A stretch of DNA of 64,000 nt from Methylocapsa aurea. GTDB taxonomy: Bacteria > Pseudomonadota > Alphaproteobacteria > Rhizobiales > Beijerinckiaceae. Each line of letters opens with the position of its first letter. The stretch's first letter is position 1. Below the pieces are notes generated by a model. The model was given only the letters and a program-made list of their open reading frames with translations. It was not told where the DNA came from and ran no database searches. Both the position numbers and the translations under genes were made by a program. The stretch covers positions 186,001 to 250,000 of the forward strand of contig NZ_JQKO01000004.1 in assembly GCF_000746085.1 (NCBI RefSeq), in the 5' to 3' direction. Shown here piece after piece: positions 1 to 7,131 of this stretch.

Positions 1-1
1 C

Positions 2-895
<894 letters not shown>

Positions 896-1114
896 AATAA
901 AACGCGGCGCGGCGGAGCTTTCGCCGCGCCCTATAGATAGCGCGCCAGGACCTGGCCGCCCAGCGCCTGCGGCGGGCGGAAACGCGCAGGCGCTGCGCTT
1001 AAGCGACCAATAGCGAGGCGCTGGCGTCAAGAGCGCCTCGCATGAACGTTTCGAAAGCAAAGTGAGTTTTGTACCAAAATGCGCGGTTGGCGCAGGAATT
1101 GAGTCGGCGCGGAC

Positions 1115-2071
1115 ATGAGTTTCATCAGCGGAAGCAGCGAGAGAACAGCCTCGGACCTCACGGTTTCGATCGCAAGCCCCTCCGATTATCTCGCCCTGCT
1201 CAAGCCCCGGGTCATGTCGCTCGTGGTTTTCACCGCTCTTGCCGGGGTCTTGATCGCCCCGACGCATGTCCATCCGGTCATCGGCTTTGCTTCGCTGCTC
1301 GCCATAGCGGTCGGCGCCGGCGCCTCGGGCGCTCTCAATATGTGGTATGACGCCGATATCGACGTCCTGATGAAGCGGACCCGGAAGCGGCCGATTCCAG
1401 CCGGCAAAATCAGCGAGGGCGACGCCCTCGGCTTCGGCGCGACCCTCGCGGTTCTCTCGGTCATGACCCTTGGCATCGTCGCCAACTGGCTCGCCGCCGC
1501 CCTTCTCGCTTTCACGATATTCTTCTATGTCGTTATCTACACGATGTGGCTGAAGCGCTCGACCCCGCAAAACATCGTCATCGGCGGCGCCGCGGGGGCG
1601 TTTCCTCCCATCGTCGGCTATGCCGCGGCCACAGGCGAAATCAGCCTGGCCAGCCTCGCCCTATTCGCGATCATTTTTGTCTGGACCCCGCCGCATTTCT
1701 GGTCGCTCGCCTTGGTGAAGGCCGACGAATACGGCCGCGCCGGCATTCCGATGCTCCCCAACGTCAAGGGCGCCAACCGCACCCGCCTGGAAATCCTCCT
1801 CTACGCGATCGTCCTGGCTCCGCTCGGCCTTTCGCCCTGGCTGCTGGGATTCGCCTCCCTCGCCTATGGGCTGCTCGCCACCGTTCTTGGCGCGCTCATG
1901 CTGCTGTTTGCGGCGCGCGTTTATTTTGTCCGCACCGGCGAGCGGGCCGATCGCTGCGCGAAAAGCCTGTTCGGATTCTCAATCCTCTATCTTTTCCTCC
2001 TCTTTGCAGAGATCGTCGGAGAGCGTCTTCTTGCGTTTTCGCAACGGCTGACAATCAACCTGCCATGGTGA
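1115..2071 (+). CDS. ctaB: Protohaem IX farnesyltransferase (haem O synthase)
   Basis: This 318-residue integral membrane prenyltransferase adds a farnesyl group to haem b to give haem O, the precursor of haem a for the oxidase encoded next door. The first aspartate-rich motif is clear ([15 protein letters not shown] followed by RPIPAG), as is the second conserved loop ([12 protein letters not shown]). Between them the protein is a run of hydrophobic helices, and the length is typical of the UbiA-superfamily CtaB group. The start at 1115 puts a conserved [12 protein letters not shown] segment about 25 residues in, as expected. Its stop TGA nearly abuts the small coxF-like gene (4 bp between them), so the two are probably co-transcribed. 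Confidence 0.97.
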   Translation: MSFISGSSERTASDLTVSIASPSDYLALLKPRVMSLVVFTALAGVLIAPTHVHPVIGFASLLAIAVGAGASGALNMWYDADIDVLMKRTRKRPIPAGKISEGDALGFGATLAVLSVMTLGIVANWLAAALLAFTIFFYVVIYTMWLKRSTPQNIVIGGAAGAFPPIVGYAAATGEISLASLALFAIIFVWTPPHFWSLALVKADEYGRAGIPMLPNVKGANRTRLEILLYAIVLAPLGLSPWLLGFASLAYGLLATVLGALMLLFAARVYFVRTGERADRCAKSLFGFSILYLFLLFAEIVGERLLAFSQRLTINLPW

Positions 2072-2075
2072 TGCT

Positions 2076-2243
2076 ATGACGAATGCTGGCGAACCCGAAG
2101 GCATCACATTGACCCCGGCGCAGCTAAAGAGCCGGCGTCAACGCAATGTCGCGATCGGCATTGCGATCGGTTTCTTCGTCCTGCTTTTCTATGTCGTGAC
2201 GATCGCCAAGCTCGGGCCCGGCGTGCTCGAGCGGCCTCTGTGA
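2076..2243 (+). CDS. coxF: CoxF-like small membrane protein of the cytochrome oxidase locus
   Basis: A 55-codon gene lies between ctaB and ctaG. It begins ATGACGAATGCT and ends in TGA. The product has a short polar N-terminus with a basic stretch (LKSRRQRN), then one hydrophobic helix (about residues 25-43), then a short tail. This size, topology and position match the small CoxF-type proteins found between ctaB and ctaG in many alphaproteobacteria; their role in oxidase assembly is presumed, not established. It begins 4 bp after the ctaB stop and ends 9 bp before ctaG, which supports one operon. The family call rests on position and topology and not on a catalytic motif. Confidence 0.75.
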   Translation: MTNAGEPEGITLTPAQLKSRRQRNVAIGIAIGFFVLLFYVVTIAKLGPGVLERPL

Positions 2244-2252
2244 CATGACCCA

Positions 2253-2879
2253 ATGATCCGGCGCAGCGCCCAGAGCGCCCCCAAATCTCCGCGAGCGCCA
2301 ATATTTGGACGCACGAACCTCGTCGCCGCCGTCTTTGTCGCTATAAGCTTGGCGATGCTCGGCCTGACATTTGCTTCTGCGCCGCTCTACCGCCTGTTCT
2401 GCGCCGCGACCGGCTACGGCGGGACGATCCAGGTCGCCAAGGCCGCGCCCGCGAGCAAAGGCCTGCGCGACCTGACGGTGCGTTTCGACGCCAATATCGC
2501 ACCCGGGCTTTCATGGAAATTCGAACCGGAAACGCCGGAGATCCGGCTGCGGACCGGCGAAACGGCGACTGTCTTTTACAAAGTCACCAATATGTCGAAT
2601 GCGGAAACCGCAGCACAGGCGATGTATAACGTGAGCCCCGATATTGCCGGCGCCTATTTCAACAAAATCTCCTGCTTCTGCTTCGATGAACAAAAACTCG
2701 GCCCGCACGAGACAACGGAATTGCCGGTCGTATTTTTCCTCGACCCCGCCCTCGAGAAGGATTCAACCATGAGCGGCGTCCGATCCGTCACGCTCTCCTA
2801 TACTTTTTTTGCCGCCAAGCCTTCGGCGTCCAGCGCCGGAGGCGACGGCAAGACCGGCGCGAAGGCGAAGCCTCTCTAG
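2253..2879 (+). CDS. ctaG: Cytochrome c oxidase assembly protein CtaG/Cox11
   Basis: Cox11 delivers copper to the CuB site of subunit I. The 208-residue product has a single N-terminal membrane anchor (about residues 22-44), a conserved Cys50 just after it (YRLFCAATGYGG), and a periplasmic immunoglobulin-like domain with the copper motif SCFCF (Cys141 and Cys143). These are the three conserved cysteines of the family. The length is usual for alphaproteobacterial CtaG. It follows coxF by 9 bp and precedes ctaE by about 150 bp, as in related genomes. Confidence 0.96.
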   Translation: MIRRSAQSAPKSPRAPIFGRTNLVAAVFVAISLAMLGLTFASAPLYRLFCAATGYGGTIQVAKAAPASKGLRDLTVRFDANIAPGLSWKFEPETPEIRLRTGETATVFYKVTNMSNAETAAQAMYNVSPDIAGAYFNKISCFCFDEQKLGPHETTELPVVFFLDPALEKDSTMSGVRSVTLSYTFFAAKPSASSAGGDGKTGAKAKPL

Positions 2880-3029
2880 ACCGGGACGATCGGTCGCCTT
2901 GACGGCCGCTCCCAAACGAGGCAAACGCCATCAGCCAATTTTGCGGCCGGATCCCGTCACGGGCATTTCGGCGGGTTTCAACGAGATAGGCTCACGTGAG
3001 CCTTCAAGCCGGAAAAAGGGTTAACTTTG

Positions 3030-3893
3030 ATGTCGGACGCCCACGCGAAACCGAACCACGATTATCACCTCGTCGACCCAAGCCATTGGCCGATCCTCGG
3101 GGCGCTCGCCGCTTTTGTCTTGGCGGTTGGGGCCATCTTGTGGATGAAGCACTTGTCCTTGGCCGGCGTCATTCCCGGCTCCTTGGTCTTCGGCGCCGGC
3201 CTCATCGGCCTTCTCTTCGTCATGGGCTCCTGGTGGGCCGACGTCATCAATGAGGCCGAATACGGCGGCTACCACACGCGCGTCGTGCAGATCAGCCATC
3301 GCTACGGCATGATCCTGTTCATCGCTTCGGAAGTGATGTTCTTCGTCGCCTGGTTCTGGGCTTTCTTTGACGCCAGCCTCTTCCCAGGCGAGGCCATTCA
3401 ATATTCCAGAGCCGAATTCACCGGCGGCACTTGGCCTCCGAAAGGGATCGAGGCGCTCGACCCCTGGCATTTCCCGCTGCTCAACACGCTGATCCTCCTG
3501 ACCTCGGGCCTGACCGTGACCTGGGCGCACCACGCCCTCCTCAAGGGCGATCGCTCCGGCTTGAAATATGGCCTGATCCTCACCGTCCTCCTCGGCCTCC
3601 TGTTCACCAGCGTTCAGGCCTATGAATACGCCAACGCCCCCTTCGCGTTCAAAGGCTCGATCTTCGGCGCGACCTTTTTCATGGCGACCGGCTTTCACGG
3701 CTTCCATGTCATCGTCGGGACGATCTTCTTGAGCGTTTGCCTTATTCGCGCCTTCGCCGGACAGTTTTCGTCCACCCAGCATCTCGGCTTCGAATTCGCG
3801 GCTTGGTATTGGCATTTCGTCGACGTGGTTTGGCTGTTCCTGTTCGCCTGCATTTACGTGTGGGGATCCTGGGGCGCCCCGATGGAGCACTAG
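3030..3893 (+). CDS. ctaE: Cytochrome c oxidase subunit III
   Basis: Subunit III of the aa3 oxidase, 287 residues and seven predicted membrane helices; it stabilises subunit I and binds lipid. Recognisable segments include HDYHLVDPSHWPI near the N-terminus, FIASEVMFFVAWFWAFFDASL and the C-terminal HFVDVVWLFLF with a closing WGS. The ATG at 3030 is preferred over the in-frame TTG one codon earlier. The stop codon is followed at once by a palindromic repeat and then by a very strong terminator, so transcription of the oxidase genes probably ends here. In related genomes a DUF983 gene and SURF1 come next, but here they are 17 kb away. Confidence 0.97.
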   Translation: MSDAHAKPNHDYHLVDPSHWPILGALAAFVLAVGAILWMKHLSLAGVIPGSLVFGAGLIGLLFVMGSWWADVINEAEYGGYHTRVVQISHRYGMILFIASEVMFFVAWFWAFFDASLFPGEAIQYSRAEFTGGTWPPKGIEALDPWHFPLLNTLILLTSGLTVTWAHHALLKGDRSGLKYGLILTVLLGLLFTSVQAYEYANAPFAFKGSIFGATFFMATGFHGFHVIVGTIFLSVCLIRAFAGQFSSTQHLGFEFAAWYWHFVDVVWLFLFACIYVWGSWGAPMEH

Positions 3894-3942
3894 AGCGGGA
3901 TGCGAAAAAGTGGACTCCGGTTTTTCGCGTCAAATCCCGCTC
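3893..3942. repeat. Palindromic intergenic repeat, Rhizobiales type
   Basis: The outer arms GAGCGGGAT (3893-3901) and ATCCCGCTC (3934-3942) pair perfectly. Inner arms GCGAAAAA (3902-3909) and TTTTTCGC (3921-3928) pair again, around the core AGTGGACTCCGG. The element begins on the last base of the ctaE stop codon. The same core, with small changes, recurs near 59.83 kb, and shorter relatives occur near 26.08 and 59.90 kb. A second imperfect hairpin, with ATGCTTTT/AAAAGCAT arms, follows at 3969-4000. Confidence 0.8.
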
Positions 3943-4055
3943 TCTTCTCAACAATGGATCACGTTTCATGCTTTTGGATGTTTCCATCTAAAAGCATCGT
4001 GATCTAGCCCGCGCAAGACGCGCTTATTCGAAGCGCGGCCACCGCGATCGATCCG

Positions 4056-4097
4056 GAGCATGAACGAGTTAATCGAACTCGTTCATGCTCTTTTTTT
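4056..4097 (+). terminator. Rho-independent terminator after the cytochrome oxidase genes
   Basis: A perfect 15-bp stem (4056-4070 pairs with 4076-4090) encloses a 5-base loop AATCG. It is followed by seven T residues (4091-4097). It reads in the plus direction, downstream of ctaE. It is the cleanest intrinsic terminator in the window and marks the left border of the biosynthetic block. Confidence 0.93.
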
Positions 4098-4132
4098 CGC
4101 CAAATGATCTTGCCTGAAAACGCCGCCATTTT

Positions 4133-4621
4133 TCAGGGACATAAAGGTTTCGCTAGGTCGGCGCCATCAAGGAACGCCGCAACCGCCGGGTCCCTTCTCA
4201 ACGCCGCGCGATCCTCCTCGGTTGGAAGATGCGGCCGGTCCCGCGCCGCATTGACAAGGCATAGAAATCCAAGCGGCGCCGCCGCGCTCGCGCGGAACTG
4301 ATGCCAGGTCCAGGGCGAAATCGTCACAAGATCATGCAAGGCCAGCGGATGGACCGCCGCGCCGACTAGGCAATGTCCTTCTCCGCGAAGCACCACGACC
4401 GCATGCATATGTTCATGCCGCTCGAGGGTGGAGAATCCGCCAGGCTCAATCTCGAAATAGCGCAATTCGCCGAGCAAGCGCGGATCGGAAAACAGCGTCT
4501 GCCGGGAAATCGCCTTGAATGGCGCGCTCTGATCGTCCTTGTAAGGGCGATGCTCGACGCCAGCCCAGCGGAACTCTTCGGCCTTGCGCAATGACATTGG
4601 TTCGGGGTCGGCGTCAGACAT
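4133..4621 (-). CDS. Single-domain cupin protein
   Basis: A 162-residue protein with one cupin barrel. Motif 1 is seen around EPGGFSTLERHEHMHAVVVLRG (the HxHxH-like metal ligands and the closing glycine), and motif 2 around PLALHDLVTISPWTWHQF, giving the usual two- or three-histidine metal site. The function cannot be named; cupins of this size include isomerases, dioxygenases and storage-type binders. It lies at the edge of the NRPS/PKS/RLP block and is divergent from the JmjC-type gene at 5006, across 384 bp. A tailoring or product-binding role is an inference from position. A possible short ORF lies just upstream on the same strand. Confidence 0.85.
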   Translation of the reverse strand: MSDADPEPMSLRKAEEFRWAGVEHRPYKDDQSAPFKAISRQTLFSDPRLLGELRYFEIEPGGFSTLERHEHMHAVVVLRGEGHCLVGAAVHPLALHDLVTISPWTWHQFRASAAAPLGFLCLVNAARDRPHLPTEEDRAALRRDPAVAAFLDGADLAKPLCP

Positions 4622-4630
4622 GGGATCCCC

Positions 4631-4741
4631 TCAGGCGCGGCGGTCGCGCAATTGCGAACGGCGGTTTTTTGAGCGCTTGTCGGTCACTTGATCATTTACA
4701 AAAATGGTCTGGCTATTGCTCACAACGCCAATTTCATCCAT
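4631..4741 (-). CDS. Possible 36-codon peptide gene ahead of the cupin gene
   Basis: A short reading frame starts ATGGATGAAATTGG with an AAGGAAGG ribosome-binding-like sequence 7 bases upstream, and stops 9 bp before the cupin gene on the same strand. The product would be a mildly acidic start followed by a very basic tail (DKRSKNRRSQLRDRRA). I do not recognise it. An in-frame extension to an ATG at 4783 or 4858 is also open. It may be nothing more than leader sequence of the cupin transcript; the RBS and the tight spacing are the only support. Confidence 0.25.
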   Translation of the reverse strand: MDEIGVVSNSQTIFVNDQVTDKRSKNRRSQLRDRRA

Positions 4742-5005
4742 AGATGGACCTTCCTTTGAGCGCCACATTTGTCTGATCGACATATACTTATCCTGGATGA
4801 TTTCTCCCGGAGCCATGCGGCTTCGCGCAGGTTGAAACAAAGGGCGGCACATGATCATGCTTGATCAACCCGCAGGCGCCAATGCATCCGTTGATCATGG
4901 GTGTTCATATACTGAACGTCGGAGGGGGTTTGGCCGAACTTTGGCGGGGTTCGCCGGCTTCGCGTCGAGCCGTTTCGCCAACCTCGGACGCTATGGGAGC
5001 TCCAA
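4742..5005. promoter_or_regulatory. Divergent intergenic region, cupin / JmjC-type gene
   Basis: This space must hold the promoters for both divergent genes. It has several copies of the palindromic word TGATCA (4853-4866 and 4892-4897), in the contexts TGATCATGCTTGATCAA and TTGATCATGG, which could be operator half-sites. I cannot assign -35/-10 boxes with confidence. No further gene is visible. Confidence 0.4.
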
Positions 5006-5977
5006 ATGACGTCTCTCTCAAATCAAGTCGCTGAGGCGCCAGATGTCCGCATCATCGGGCCAGACGAACCAAGCGTCTGGAAACAGATGAATTGCGCCCC
5101 TTTCACCTTCCGCCATAATCTCGCGAACCATCCCCTGTTCGATCTCGCCAAGCTGGCGAGCCTCGCCACGGCGGCGGTCGAGCGGGGCGATCCGGCGAAA
5201 TTCGGCTTCAGAATAAAAGGCGGCGACGCGAAATTCAACGACGCTCCTTTGCGGGACAGGCTCTTCCAGGCCGTTGAACGCATAGAAGCGGGCGGAGCCT
5301 TCTTCAAATTGTCCAGTCTTGAGGAATTGGACGAGGACTATGGCCACATTCTTCGCAAGACAATTGGCGAAGTTGAAGACATCACGGGACTGCCCTTGCG
5401 GCAGGACATTGGCTACTCGGGACTCTCGGTCTTCGTCGCCTCGCCCAACATGGTGACGCCCTATCACTTCGATGCCGACACCAATTTCCTTTTTCAGGTT
5501 CGCGGCGAAAAGGACGTCCGTCTTTTCGATCCGAAGGATCGCTTCATTCTGACCGAGCCCGAAATTGAGCGTTTCTACGCGGGCAACCCGATGTCGGCCA
5601 TCTATCGCGATGAGGTTCTAGAATCGGGAACAGTATTCCATCTGGACCCCGGGATCGCTGTCCACCACCCGCCCTTGGCGCCTCACATTGTGTCGACAGG
5701 GAACAATGTTTCGGTGAGCGTCAGCATGTGGTTCATTCTGCCTCCCGAAATTCGTCAGGCGCGAATCTACCAGGCGAATTTCTGCCTCCGGCTGCTTGGA
5801 TTGCAGCCGCTGCCGCCCGGCCGATCGAAATTCCAGGACCGCGTGAAAACCGCGGCCTTCGAAAGCCTTACAGCGTCCAATCCAAAGAGCATCGATGAAC
5901 TGCTCTATTCCGGCATAAACAGGCTCAAGGCGCCATTCAGGGCCGCCGAACGACTCGTCCGGGGCCGCGCCGCCTGA
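5006..5977 (+). CDS. JmjC/cupin_8-type putative Fe(II)/2-oxoglutarate oxygenase
   Basis: A 323-residue protein with a central jumonji-like cupin barrel. The facial triad can be read: His154 and Asp156 in TPYHFDAD, and the distal histidine most likely His227 in LAPHIVSTGNNVSVSVSMWF, where the sequence after it matches the usual last strands of the fold. Other histidines (220, 221) lie close by. RGEKDVRLFDP (about 166-176) fits the strand that binds the 2-oxoglutarate carboxylate. Family members hydroxylate amino acids, proteins or peptide natural products. Here the gene converges on the RLP end of the NRPS/PKS operon with 5 bp between stop codons, so hydroxylation of the assembly-line product is a reasonable but untested guess. 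Confidence 0.82.
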   Translation: MTSLSNQVAEAPDVRIIGPDEPSVWKQMNCAPFTFRHNLANHPLFDLAKLASLATAAVERGDPAKFGFRIKGGDAKFNDAPLRDRLFQAVERIEAGGAFFKLSSLEELDEDYGHILRKTIGEVEDITGLPLRQDIGYSGLSVFVASPNMVTPYHFDADTNFLFQVRGEKDVRLFDPKDRFILTEPEIERFYAGNPMSAIYRDEVLESGTVFHLDPGIAVHHPPLAPHIVSTGNNVSVSVSMWFILPPEIRQARIYQANFCLRLLGLQPLPPGRSKFQDRVKTAAFESLTASNPKSIDELLYSGINRLKAPFRAAERLVRGRAA

Positions 5978-5982
5978 CACGG

Positions 5983-7131
5983 TTATGAGCGCAGACCGCC
6001 ATAGTCGTGTTCGGCGACGGCGCGAACAAAATCGGCGGTCGTCGCCGTGATCGCGTCGCGCGCTTCGAGCAGCCCGCCGCCGATCAGCAGCATGACGTCG
6101 GCGCCATAAAAATCGAGCATTTCGGGCGCGCGCCGCACGGTCATTCCGCCCGCCGGCGCCGGAGCGCTCGGGCGAAGGCCGTCCCAGACGCAACGGAGCG
6201 CGTCCGAGATCCCTGCGCAGGTCGCGGCGGAATAGCCGAATCGTCCGCCATGATTGGGAAAGATCACCGCATCCGCGCCAAAAAGCCGGAACAGCTTGGC
6301 GAAAAGGATCGGCGAAACGCGCGCGGCGCCAGTCATTGTCGGATGCGCCAGAAATGCGAAATCCGGATTGGCCTGGCGCAAGGCGTGAAAATTCGAGACG
6401 CCGGCAATCATCGGCCCGATCAGAACGGTGTCGAGCCCCTCATCGCGGGCGATGCCAAGCTGGCGCTCCATCTCAGGGTAAGAACCCGACAGGCTCGGCG
6501 CGTAGCGGGTCGCGCATCCGCTGATTGCGGCGGCCTCGCGGATCGCGCTGGCGCAGGCGCGAACCCGCTCGGAAAAAGGACTGTAGGACTGGTTCGCCAA
6601 TCCATGATCGTCCTTGATGAAATCGAGCCCGCCGAGGGCCAGCCGGAAGGCGAGCTCCGCCAGCTTCGAGGCTGGCAGTCCCTGCGGTTTGAGCGCCGAG
6701 CAGGTCAAGGCGCGACCCTGCGCCATCGCGCGCTGGCGCAGTCCTTCGAGACCGTGATGCGGACCGCCGAAAGCCGCCGCGAGCAGAGACTCCGGCGCGA
6801 CGATGTCATGAAGGATGACGTCGTCATGCAGCGACGTATTGCCAAACAGCATATTGATCAATTGGCCGGCGTCGTCGCCGATCGTTGCGGCCGCGAGATC
6901 GATGCGCACATCGAACCAGCCATCTCCGCAATCCTCGATCGCTGCTACTTGTCCCACGATATCGGCGAGAACGGCGCCATCATCGATCGCCGCCAGCGGC
7001 ATTTCCACGCTTTGCTCGACCGCAATGGCGAGCGCCCGGGCCTCGATCGAGGCAGGCGCGCCGCGCACCTTATAAAAGGCGCTGAGTCTGGAGCCCGGGA
7101 GCTCCGCCCCGGGCGGAGCTTGATCCGTCAC
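5983..7131 (-). CDS. RuBisCO-like protein (form IV large-subunit homologue)
   Basis: A 382-residue RuBisCO large-chain homologue, shorter than true RbcL (about 475). The scaffold is clear: EQSVEMP near residue 39, FGNTSL (96-101), LKPQGLP with Lys148 matching catalytic Lys175, GGLDFIKDDHGL with Lys173 in the place of carbamylated Lys201, AHPTMTGA with His263 matching His294, and the glycine loop IGGGLLEARDA (350-360). Glu204 of RuBisCO is His176 here and Arg295 is Pro264, so CO2 fixation is not expected. RLPs act as enolases, isomerases or decarboxylases on sugar-phosphate-like substrates. It starts with GTG in a GTGA overlap with the stop of the preceding NRPS gene. This overlap places it in the biosynthetic operon. 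Substrate unknown. Confidence 0.93.
   Translation of the reverse strand: MTDQAPPGAELPGSRLSAFYKVRGAPASIEARALAIAVEQSVEMPLAAIDDGAVLADIVGQVAAIEDCGDGWFDVRIDLAAATIGDDAGQLINMLFGNTSLHDDVILHDIVAPESLLAAAFGGPHHGLEGLRQRAMAQGRALTCSALKPQGLPASKLAELAFRLALGGLDFIKDDHGLANQSYSPFSERVRACASAIREAAAISGCATRYAPSLSGSYPEMERQLGIARDEGLDTVLIGPMIAGVSNFHALRQANPDFAFLAHPTMTGAARVSPILFAKLFRLFGADAVIFPNHGGRFGYSAATCAGISDALRCVWDGLRPSAPAPAGGMTVRRAPEMLDFYGADVMLLIGGGLLEARDAITATTADFVRAVAEHDYGGLRS

Noticed and set aside
5983-7131. Reading the RLP as a true CO2-fixing RuBisCO
   Set aside because: It lacks the Glu204 and Arg295 equivalents, is about 90 residues short, and no rbcS, prk or cbb genes are near.
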